Below are positions 1 to 5,518 of a stretch of 5,582 nt of DNA, in pieces. The DNA is from Neisseria sicca 4320 (GTDB lineage Bacteria; Pseudomonadota; Gammaproteobacteria; Burkholderiales; Neisseriaceae). Location of the stretch: the NCBI RefSeq assembly GCF_000193735.1, contig NZ_AEPF01000004.1, positions 1-5,582 on the forward strand, given 5' to 3'. Within the stretch, counting starts at the first letter, position 1. Each line of letters starts with the position of its first letter. The notes below the pieces were generated by a model. That model made no database searches, was not told the origin of the DNA, and worked only from the letters and a program-made list of their open reading frames with translations. The position numbers and the translations under genes were made by a program.

Positions 1-6
1 TCCGTT

Positions 7-18
7 TTCAGACGACCT
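7..18 (-). repeat. DNA uptake sequence (AGGTCGTCTGAA, 12/12)
   Basis: The minus strand reads AGGTCGTCTGAA, a perfect uptake sequence, which Neisseria use to recognise related DNA during transformation. It lies 25 bases beyond the betT stop codon, in the transcribed direction. The visible sequence AAAGGTCGTCTGAAAACGGA resembles the first arm of an uptake-sequence hairpin. The second arm, if present, is outside the window, so this may be half of the betT terminator. That last point is inference. Confidence 0.9.
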
Positions 19-43
19 TTATTGCAACTTATTCAAACAAAAC

Positions 44-2071
44 TTATTCCGCCAATTCGGTTTGCTGGTGCGACATGAGTTCTTGTCCGACATTGGTCAG
101 GAGGTTGAGGTAACGCTCGTACTGCTTGAGGATGTCGGCGATGAGTTCGCGGCGGTTCATGTATTGCACGTCGTAGCCGCTGCGGCCGTCGAAGAAGTAG
201 GTGTAGGGTTCGTAGGTTACGTTGTGGCGAATGTGCGGGAGGTGTCCGTCTTTGATAAGTTGTTCGGACACTTCGCGTTTGATGGTTTTAATGCCGTACA
301 TGAAATCGCGCAGGGACTCTTTGTGGATGGTAAATTCGACGACCGGTTCTTCGCGATCGAAGTGGGTTTGGATGTTGACGCTCAGGCTGTATTTGTCGGA
401 CAGCTCCTCGCCCAGTTCGCGCATGGCGGGTAGGGCGGTGGTTTTGAGGAACTTGAGGATGTCTTGTTCCTGCGTTTGGTTCAGCATACGCTCGAGCCTG
501 TCCTGCCAGTTGTCGCCGCTCCAATAGACGCTGGAGGCGGTAACGGCGGTGCTGAAGTATTTGTGGTCGGCGTTTAGTCCGCGCATGAGGCTGAAGCACA
601 TGACCAGCATGAGTATGGCGAAAGGCAGGGCGACGATGAGGGTCATGGTTTGCAGGGTGGGCAGTCCGCCGAAGCGCAAGAGGACGGTGGCGGCGGCAGA
701 CATCAGCAGCCCCCACATCACTGCCTGCCAACGCGGAGCGGTCAGGCTTTTGTCGCGGGATGCGATGTTGTTGAGAACGTAAATGCCGGAGTCGGCGGAG
801 GTGATGAAGAAGAGGGCGATCACCGTAAGGCTGACGAATCCAGTAATGGTCGGCAACGGGAGGTATTCAAGAAAGCGGAAGAGGAGTTTTTCAGGCGTGC
901 CGGTCAATGCGCCGAGCGCACCTGCTGCGACATGGTCGTTAATCCAAATGGCGGTGTCGCCGAAGATGGTGAACCAGATCACGCAGAACAAGGAGGGAAC
1001 CGCCAACACGCCGAAAATAAATTCGCGTATGGTGCGTCCGCGCGAGATGCGGGCGATGAAGAGTCCGACGAAAGGCGCCCAAGAACACCACCACGCCCAG
1101 TATAAGATGGTCCAGCCGCCGAACCATTCGGTATGGTTTTGTTCGTAGCTGTACGTTTTGAAACTGAGTTGTATGAGGTTGCTCAGGTAAGTACCGAGGT
1201 TGTCGTTGAAAGCGGAAAGCAGGTGGAGGGTCGGGCCGGTGGCGAGAACGAAGAACATCAGCGCAAAGGCAAAGGTCAGGTTCAATTCGCTCAGTATTTT
1301 CACGCCTTTGCCTATGCCGGAGGCGGCAGAAGCGATTGCCATGCCCATTATGGTGAAAATCACGACGGTTTGCACGGAGAAGGTATTTTCTTCAATCCAG
1401 CCCAATTGTTCCAAGCCTGCGCCCAACTGCGTCGCGCCGAAGCCGAGCGTGGTAATGATGCCGAACAGGGTGGCGACCAGCGCAAGAATGTCGATGATGT
1501 CGCCCGCCTTGCCGTCGGTTTTCTCTTTCAACAACGGATAAAAGCAGGAACGCAACGAGAGCGGGAGTTTGTAGCGGAAGGCGAAATAGGCAAGCGCCAA
1601 GGCGATGACGGCGTAAACCGACCAGGCATGTACGCCCCAGTGGAAAAGCGTATGGAGCAAAGCGTCTTGCTGTTTGATCCCGTCGCCGCCTTCCGTGATG
1701 GGGGAAAGGTAGTGGGTGAGCGGTTCCGCCACGCCGAAAAACATCAACCCGACACCCATGCCTGCGGCAAAGAGCATGGCAATCCAAGACAAAAAACCGA
1801 ACTCTGGCTCTTCTTCGTTGGTGCCCAGTTTGATGTTGCCGAAGCTGCTGATCGAAAGAGCAAGCAGGAAGAAGAAAAAGGCGGAAAATGCCAAGATGTA
1901 AAACCAACTGAAATTTTTGAACACGCCTGCTTTGGCGGCATTAAGGACGGTTTCCGCCTGCTGCGGCACCAAAAGCGCAATGCCGATGACCAGCAGCACG
2001 AAAGCGAGCGTTACCGAGACGACAAAAGGATTAAACGAAGACCGATTGCGTAAAAAATGAAATAAAGACAA
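44..2071 (-). CDS. betT: BCCT-family transporter, BetT-like (choline/glycine betaine uptake)
   Basis: This is an inner-membrane secondary transporter of the betaine-carnitine-choline family, predicted to import choline or glycine betaine for osmoprotection. The protein is 675 residues, close to E. coli BetT (677 as I recall). About 12 membrane segments span residues ~15-496. TM3 carries the glycine stretch GMGVG (104-108) followed by LMFFGVAEP. The family signature in TM8 is WAWWCSWAPF (325-334), with ARISRGRTIREF just after it. SADSG is at 425-429. A cytoplasmic tail of ~178 residues (497-675) follows; its DILKQYERYLN segment closely resembles the end of E. coli BetT, and long tails of this kind take part in osmotic regulation in BetT. 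The chosen start is TTG at 2071-2069, six bases after AAAGGAGGT (2086-2078). A GTG at 2110 is in frame but has that Shine-Dalgarno inside it, and no ATG precedes TM3. No betA, betB or betI lies nearby. Choline versus betaine cannot be decided from sequence alone. Confidence 0.9.
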   Translation of the reverse strand: MSLFHFLRNRSSFNPFVVSVTLAFVLLVIGIALLVPQQAETVLNAAKAGVFKNFSWFYILAFSAFFFFLLALSISSFGNIKLGTNEEEPEFGFLSWIAMLFAAGMGVGLMFFGVAEPLTHYLSPITEGGDGIKQQDALLHTLFHWGVHAWSVYAVIALALAYFAFRYKLPLSLRSCFYPLLKEKTDGKAGDIIDILALVATLFGIITTLGFGATQLGAGLEQLGWIEENTFSVQTVVIFTIMGMAIASAASGIGKGVKILSELNLTFAFALMFFVLATGPTLHLLSAFNDNLGTYLSNLIQLSFKTYSYEQNHTEWFGGWTILYWAWWCSWAPFVGLFIARISRGRTIREFIFGVLAVPSLFCVIWFTIFGDTAIWINDHVAAGALGALTGTPEKLLFRFLEYLPLPTITGFVSLTVIALFFITSADSGIYVLNNIASRDKSLTAPRWQAVMWGLLMSAAATVLLRFGGLPTLQTMTLIVALPFAILMLVMCFSLMRGLNADHKYFSTAVTASSVYWSGDNWQDRLERMLNQTQEQDILKFLKTTALPAMRELGEELSDKYSLSVNIQTHFDREEPVVEFTIHKESLRDFMYGIKTIKREVSEQLIKDGHLPHIRHNVTYEPYTYFFDGRSGYDVQYMNRRELIADILKQYERYLNLLTNVGQELMSHQQTELAE

Positions 2072-2077
2072 ACCTTG

Positions 2078-2086
2078 ACCTCCTTT
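2078..2086 (-). promoter_or_regulatory. Strong ribosome binding site that decides the betT start
   Basis: The minus strand reads AAAGGAGGT, almost fully complementary to the 16S rRNA 3' end. It ends six bases before a TTG codon (2071-2069) in frame with the transporter. Its position rules against the in-frame GTG at 2110 and supports TTG initiation. Confidence 0.85.
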
Positions 2087-2125
2087 TAGGATGGTGAGGC
2101 AGGCGGACACGGGCGCAAGGCCGTA

Positions 2126-2210
2126 TATGGTTGATTAACAAGAACTAGGAATAAAACATGGTCTGTCGGACGGGATCCGAGACTTTCCCGATTTTTGGTA
2201 ATCCACTATA
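2126..2210. mobile_element. Degenerate Correia-like (CREE/NEMIS) mini-element remnant
   Basis: Two inverted termini bound an 85-base segment. Read inward from the right end on the minus strand, the sequence starts TATAGTGGATTACCAAAAAT. Read inward from the left end on the plus strand it starts TATGGTTGATTAACAAGAAC. Over 26 bases the two ends match each other at 19 positions. Against the Correia terminus I recall (TATAGTGGATTAACAAAAAT, then CAGGAC), the right end matches 23/26 and the left 20/26. The consensus is from memory. Intact Correia elements are about 105 or 155 bases, so this copy appears internally shortened and diverged. It lies in the predicted betT leader, 55 bases upstream of the TTG start. 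Its right end supplies a TATAGT hexamer (2210-2205) facing betT, but no good -35 precedes it. Confidence 0.65.
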
Positions 2211-2248
2211 AAACGCAGACAAAAAACGAATGACGTTTAAACCGTCCT

Positions 2249-2319
2249 GCCGGATGAAAAACAAGGGAAAAAGAGAGTAAAAACGAACAGATGAATGAGC
2301 CGTAATGAGGGCCGGATGA
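2249..2319. repeat. Short direct repeats GCCGGATGA in the betT leader
   Basis: GCCGGATGA occurs at 2249-2257 and again at 2311-2319, with a related GCCGTAATGA at 2299-2308. In the predicted betT transcript these read TCATCCGGC, TCATCCGGC and TCATTACGGC. The copies are short and could be chance. No function can be assigned. Confidence 0.35.
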
Positions 2320-2356
2320 GACAAAATGGATGATGATTATTTCTTTGTTTGAATGA

Positions 2357-2385
2357 ATAATAACAAAATCAGGGAATTGTTTCAA
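2357..2385 (-). promoter_or_regulatory. Predicted sigma-70-type promoter for betT
   Basis: On the minus strand, TTGAAA (2385-2380, 5/6 to TTGACA) is followed after exactly 17 bases by TATTAT (2362-2357, 5/6 to TATAAT). A TGT directly before the -10 gives an extended -10. Transcription would begin near 2350 and give a betT leader of about 280 bases that includes the Correia-like remnant. It is the best promoter match I found in this intergenic region on either strand. The start point is predicted only. Confidence 0.65.
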
Positions 2386-2441
2386 ATCGGGAAAGGATAT
2401 GCGAAATTCAGTTAGATTTTATTGCCTATGAAAACGGGGGA

Positions 2442-2481
2442 AGGTCGTCTGAAAGCTGTGAAGTTGATTTTCAGACGACCC
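2442..2481. repeat. Inverted pair of DNA uptake sequences upstream of nadE
   Basis: A perfect AGGTCGTCTGAA is at 2442-2453 on the plus strand. An 11/12 copy (GGGTCGTCTGAA) is at 2481-2470 on the minus strand. Together they form a 12-bp perfect stem (2443-2454 with 2469-2480) around a 14-base loop. Such pairs normally act as terminators at gene ends, but neither neighbour ends here and no T-run follows on the plus strand. It sits between the predicted betT and nadE promoters and could insulate the two divergent units, which is inference. Confidence 0.9.
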
Positions 2482-2511
2482 GTCCATATGCCGCCGCCTT
2501 CCAAAATCAGG

Positions 2512-2517
2512 TATGAT
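2512..2517 (+). promoter_or_regulatory. Probable nadE -10 box
   Basis: TATGAT (5/6 to TATAAT) would start transcription near 2524, about 20 bases before the nadE ATG and just ahead of its ribosome binding site. No good -35 is seen at the expected distance (TGCCGC at 2489-2494), so an activator or another promoter cannot be excluded. Confidence 0.4.
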
Positions 2518-2532
2518 TCCCCCTTTCAAATC

Positions 2533-2537
2533 AGGAG
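2533..2537 (+). promoter_or_regulatory. nadE ribosome binding site
   Basis: AGGAG ends seven bases before the ATG at 2545. This sets the nadE start there instead of at upstream in-frame ATG codons from 2422 onward. Confidence 0.8.
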
Positions 2538-2544
2538 CCTGACT

Positions 2545-3336
2545 ATGCAGACCCAAGCCGTTATCCGCCATATTGCCGACTGGCTGAAAAACTATGCCGC
2601 CGCCGCACACGCCAAGGGGTTTGTCGTTGGGGTTTCCGGCGGCATCGATTCCGCGGTCGTTTCCGCCATCGCGGCACGGACGGGGCTGAAAGTCCTTCTG
2701 CTTGAAATGCCCATCCGCCAAAAAGCCGACCAAGTCAGCCGCGCGCAGGAACACATCCGCCGATTGGAGCAGGCGTTTCACAACGTCAGCGGGATGAGTG
2801 TGGATTTGACGCCGACTTTCGATACTTTTGCCGCCGATGTCGAAGTCGATGAAACCGAGTTCCCCGCCAAACAGCTTGCGCTTGCCAACGCCCGCAGCCG
2901 CCTGCGGATGCTGACGCTTTATTATTACGGACAAATCAACGGCTTGCTGGTTACCGGTACGGGCAACAAAATTGAAGATTTCGGCGTGGGCTTTTTCACC
3001 AAATACGGCGACGGCGGCGTGGACATCAGTCCGATTGCCGACTTGACCAAAACCCAGATTTATCAAATTGCCGCCGAACTGGATATCGCCGAGTCCATCC
3101 AAAAAGCCGCGCCGACCGACGGGCTTTGGGATACCGAGCGCACGGACGAAGAACAGATGGGCGCAAGCTATCCCGAACTCGAATGGGCGATGGGCGTTTA
3201 CGGTACGCGTCGTCCCGAAGAGTTTGAAGGCAGGCAGCGCGAAGTCTTGGAAATTTACACCCGCCTGCACAAAGCCATGCAACACAAAGTCAATCCGATT
3301 CCTGTCTGCAAAATACCGGAAGAAATGCTGAAATAA
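2545..3336 (+). CDS. nadE: Ammonia-dependent NAD(+) synthetase
   Basis: This cytoplasmic enzyme makes NAD+ from nicotinate adenine dinucleotide, ATP and ammonia, the last step of both the de novo and Preiss-Handler routes. The 263-residue protein is a single N-type ATP pyrophosphatase domain, close to other NH3-dependent NadE proteins (~270). The ATP pyrophosphatase loop SGGIDS is at 31-36. NARSRLRM (115-122) and GTGNKIEDFGVGFFTKYGDG (138-157) are family blocks lining the substrate and ATP sites, followed by DISPIADLTKTQ (160-171). Further on is PTDGLWD, typical of this subfamily. There is no N-terminal nitrilase/glutaminase domain, so it should use free ammonia. The ATG at 2545 is chosen because AGGAG lies seven bases upstream and family homology begins here; the frame is open back to 2422 only by chance. 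The gene stands alone: divergent from betT and closed by a terminator three bases after its stop codon. It appears intact and is probably essential. Confidence 0.96.
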   Translation: MQTQAVIRHIADWLKNYAAAAHAKGFVVGVSGGIDSAVVSAIAARTGLKVLLLEMPIRQKADQVSRAQEHIRRLEQAFHNVSGMSVDLTPTFDTFAADVEVDETEFPAKQLALANARSRLRMLTLYYYGQINGLLVTGTGNKIEDFGVGFFTKYGDGGVDISPIADLTKTQIYQIAAELDIAESIQKAAPTDGLWDTERTDEEQMGASYPELEWAMGVYGTRRPEEFEGRQREVLEIYTRLHKAMQHKVNPIPVCKIPEEMLK

Positions 3337-3338
3337 GC

Positions 3339-3376
3339 AAAAGGTCGTCTGAAACTGGTTTTCAGACGACCTTTTT
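3339..3376 (+). terminator. Rho-independent terminator made of an inverted uptake-sequence pair
   Basis: A perfect 16-bp stem (3339-3354 with 3360-3375) encloses the five-base loop CTGGT. The stem is made of two perfect copies of AGGTCGTCTGAA, at 3342-3353 (plus) and 3372-3361 (minus), and ends in TTTTT. It begins two bases after the nadE stop codon. The A-rich 5' flank also gives a T-run on the minus strand, so it could work both ways. Uptake-sequence pairs serving as terminators are common in Neisseria. Confidence 0.93.
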
Positions 3377-3387
3377 AAAGGCAAAGA

Positions 3388-3396
3388 TGGTATAAG
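3388..3396 (+). promoter_or_regulatory. Candidate extended -10 promoter for the downstream membrane-protein gene
   Basis: TGGTATAAG combines the TGN extension with TATAAG (5/6 to TATAAT) just after the nadE terminator. Transcription would start near 3403 and give a leader of about 90 bases containing the inverted repeat at 3431-3474. The -35 position falls in the terminator arm and matches poorly. Confidence 0.35.
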
Positions 3397-3430
3397 CAAC
3401 AGCAACCGCTTCACAATATCGACAACACTT

Positions 3431-3474
3431 ACGGCGGATTGCATAAATTATCTGAACTTTACCAAATCCGCCGT
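3431..3474. promoter_or_regulatory. Perfect 10-bp inverted repeat before the membrane-protein gene
   Basis: ACGGCGGATT (3431-3440) is mirrored exactly by AATCCGCCGT (3465-3474) across 24 bases. The right arm ends 19 bases before the ATG and runs into TTTT (3474-3477). In RNA it would be a GC-rich stem-loop with a short U-run, resembling an attenuator. In DNA it could be a split operator, with the right arm inside the spacer of a weak promoter (TTTACC 3458-3463, TAAAAA 3481-3486). Which applies is not known. Confidence 0.5.
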
Positions 3475-3493
3475 TTTGTGTAAAAATACCGCA

Positions 3494-5518
3494 ATGGAAA
3501 AAATTACTCACCAAAATCTGCATCCCCTGCTGTCGAAAAGTCTGACTGACACCGATTTCGTCCTTATTCTCAACGCCTTAATCAAATTTTTGCGGCGCGG
3601 CGGCAGAAGACAGGCGGCAGAACGCTTCGACCTGATTATCGCCACGCTCAAACAAGACGAAGCACTCGCAAAAAGTTTCAGCGGCCGCTTCTACTACTGG
3701 CTTTCGCAAGTCCATATCTATCCCGCGCTGATCAAACTCGGCATCTTCTCGCGAAACAGCTTTGCCCGCGAGATGGGCATACGTATATACGAACGCTTCA
3801 GCCCGTCCTACAAAGATTTTGCCAACCTGCGCGAAGTGTTCCTCTATCTTTTCCATTCGGAAAACGACGACGGTTGGCTGCAAACACTCAGCATCCGACA
3901 ATGGTTGAGCCTTTACGACCATATCCGCTCCAGCGTCGATCCCACCTTGCTGCAAAACGCCTGCCGCCAGTTGGTTGACGCACGTCTGCGCGCTATGGAA
4001 ATGCTCGCCATTTGGATTGCGTCCGAAGCCCTCGAACCCGACCTCATCCGCATCGCTCCGCGACTGCTCGAAGCCGATTCTCCCTTCATTGCACTTCAGC
4101 GCGAAATTACAAAATTGGTTGAACATTACCGCAATAAAACATCCCCTTACGACACTGCCCATCTCGAAGTCATGTTCGACCAATGTTGCAGCCAGATTGA
4201 TTATCTGCGCCGCAAAGGGACGGGCGCAGGATCAGGCTCGTCCGTCAAAGTCGCCCACCTGCTCGAACGGCTCCAGCAGACCATAGATCGTCTGAAATTG
4301 CTTACCGACATCCAAACCGATGCCGGCAACCGCAACCGCCTCACCATTACCCTGATGAACTCCCTCATCTACGCCGCGGTCGAGCAATACAGCACCCGCC
4401 ACCTGCGCCGCAGCAGCATCCGCATGCTCGCCCGCAGCATTAGCGAAAACAAAAGTCACCACGGCGAGCATTACATCACCCGCAACCGCAAAGAATATTT
4501 CAAAATGTTCTACTCCGCAGCAGGCGGCGGCGTCATCATCGCCCTGCTGGCGCTATATAAAATCCATATCGTCTCACTCGGCTTCAGCCCCTTCATTACT
4601 TCCTTGTTGGCAGGACTGAACTACGGCATAGGCTTCATGATCATCCACATGCTGCACTGCACCGTCGCCACCAAACAGCCCGCCATGACTGCCGCCAGCT
4701 TCGCCGAACAAGTCGATCTCAACGAAGGCGGTAAAACGGTGGACAACAAGCTTGCCAAGCTCCTTATCGACGTATGCCGCTCCCAAAGCGTCGCCGTCTT
4801 CGGCAACGTGTCTATCGCCATCCTTTTGGCGTGCGCCATATCGTTCGGCTATGCCCATCTGCACCAACAGCCCATACTCGATGCCCACACCACCGCCTAC
4901 CAGTTCAAATCCATAGACATCATCCATCATCCGACCCTATGGTATGCCGCCATCGCAGGTTTGTGGCTGTTCTGTTCCGGCATCATCGCAGGCTTCTTCG
5001 ACAACCGCGCCGACTATCTCAACCTGCGCCAACGCCTGCCCTTCAACCCCTTATTGCGCAAAATCATGCGCCCCAAACCCCGCCGCGTCCTCGCCGCCTA
5101 CATCCACAAACACTACGGCTCGCTGGTCGGCAACTTCATTTTCGGGATGCTCTTGGGCATGACCGGCTACTTCGGACACCTCCTCGGACTGCCGCTGGAC
5201 ATCCGCCATGTCGCCTTCTCTTCCGCCAACCTCGGCTATGCAGCCGTCAGCGGCAACGTCGGCTTTGGTACATTCATGCTCAGCATTTGCAGCGTCCTCG
5301 CCATCGGCTTGGTCAACCTCATCGTCAGCTTCACCCTCGCCCTCTTCGTCGCCCTGCGTTCGCGCGACACAAAAATCGACAGCGTCGGCAATTTGTGCAA
5401 AAGTTTCTGGCAGCAGATTAAGGCAAACCCGCTGATCTTGTTTTTCCCGGTTACGCCGCTTCAGACAGATAAAGACGGCGGGAGAGATACTGCCAAAGAG
5501 GATGAGGACAAACACTAG
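3494..5518 (+). CDS. Gcr-like 'site-specific recombinase' family membrane protein
   Basis: I recognise this as the family commonly annotated as site-specific recombinase Gcr (SpecificRecomb family); its real function is unknown to me. The 674-residue protein has two halves. Residues 1-~330 are soluble and mostly helical, with a Gly/Ser-rich linker (GTGAGSGSS, ~242-250) and a possible short coiled coil (LLERLQQTIDRLKLL). The C-terminal half has about six hydrophobic segments, near 339-355, 367-392, 433-453, 482-502, 543-564 and 593-621. Notable blocks are SAAGGG (341-346), SANLGYAAVSGNVGFG (577-592) and the polar-marked helix GLVNLIVSFTLALFVALR (605-622). The tail is acidic and ends in EDEDKH. 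I see neither the R..HxRH..Y pattern of tyrosine recombinases nor a serine-recombinase domain, and a multi-pass membrane topology argues against DNA recombination. The start is ATG at 3494; a TTG at 3476 is in frame, but neither has a clear Shine-Dalgarno. The gene is monocistronic within the window and appears intact. Confidence 0.8.
   Translation: MEKITHQNLHPLLSKSLTDTDFVLILNALIKFLRRGGRRQAAERFDLIIATLKQDEALAKSFSGRFYYWLSQVHIYPALIKLGIFSRNSFAREMGIRIYERFSPSYKDFANLREVFLYLFHSENDDGWLQTLSIRQWLSLYDHIRSSVDPTLLQNACRQLVDARLRAMEMLAIWIASEALEPDLIRIAPRLLEADSPFIALQREITKLVEHYRNKTSPYDTAHLEVMFDQCCSQIDYLRRKGTGAGSGSSVKVAHLLERLQQTIDRLKLLTDIQTDAGNRNRLTITLMNSLIYAAVEQYSTRHLRRSSIRMLARSISENKSHHGEHYITRNRKEYFKMFYSAAGGGVIIALLALYKIHIVSLGFSPFITSLLAGLNYGIGFMIIHMLHCTVATKQPAMTAASFAEQVDLNEGGKTVDNKLAKLLIDVCRSQSVAVFGNVSIAILLACAISFGYAHLHQQPILDAHTTAYQFKSIDIIHHPTLWYAAIAGLWLFCSGIIAGFFDNRADYLNLRQRLPFNPLLRKIMRPKPRRVLAAYIHKHYGSLVGNFIFGMLLGMTGYFGHLLGLPLDIRHVAFSSANLGYAAVSGNVGFGTFMLSICSVLAIGLVNLIVSFTLALFVALRSRDTKIDSVGNLCKSFWQQIKANPLILFFPVTPLQTDKDGGRDTAKEDEDKH
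4285..4296 (+). repeat. Intragenic variant uptake sequence (AGATCGTCTGAA, 11/12)
   Basis: This matches AGGTCGTCTGAA except for A instead of G at position 3, and lies inside the membrane-protein gene. It encodes part of the RLKLL helix (D-R-L-K), so it may be a coding coincidence or a weak uptake site. The core CGTCTGAA is intact. Confidence 0.6.

Larger units (their letters stand above)
2072..2544. other. Divergent intergenic region between betT and nadE
   Basis: These 473 bases separate two divergently transcribed genes. They contain, from left to right, the betT ribosome binding site, a Correia-like inverted-repeat element (2126-2210), an AT-rich stretch with repeated GCCGGATGA motifs (2249-2319), the betT promoter (2357-2385), an inverted uptake-sequence pair (2442-2481), a probable nadE -10 box (2512-2517) and the nadE ribosome binding site (2533-2537). 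I see no convincing protein gene; the only short reading frames lack ribosome binding sites. Confidence 0.8.

Noticed and set aside
1133..2053. 306-residue open frame on the plus strand opposite betT
   Set aside because: It is antisense to a well-supported transporter, has a highly charged composition with no recognisable domain, and is explained by the codon pattern of the real gene.
2072..2110. Thirteen-residue N-terminal extension of betT from a GTG at 2110
   Set aside because: The strong Shine-Dalgarno AAAGGAGGT lies inside the extension, immediately before a TTG, and the GTG has no ribosome binding site of its own.
2161..2183. Imperfect hairpin GTCT(GT)CGGA - CGGGA - TCCGAGAC
   Set aside because: Short stem with a two-base bulge; it lies inside the Correia-like remnant and needs no separate explanation.
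2205..2210. TATAGT at the Correia-like end as a second betT promoter
   Set aside because: No -35 hexamer above background at 15-19 bases upstream; kept only as a note in the element entry.
2230..2280. Sixteen-codon frame starting MTFKPSCRMKNKGKRE on the plus strand
   Set aside because: No ribosome binding site and very short; it lies in the predicted betT leader on the opposite strand.
2422..2544. Upstream in-frame extension of nadE (41 residues)
   Set aside because: It would translate the uptake-sequence hairpin and the -10 box. It has no ribosome binding site and does not resemble NadE; the ATG at 2545 has AGGAG at the right distance.
3476..3493. TTG start at 3476 for the membrane-protein gene
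   Set aside because: No ribosome binding site; it overlaps the end of the inverted repeat and the possible -10, and ATG at 3494 is the simpler choice.
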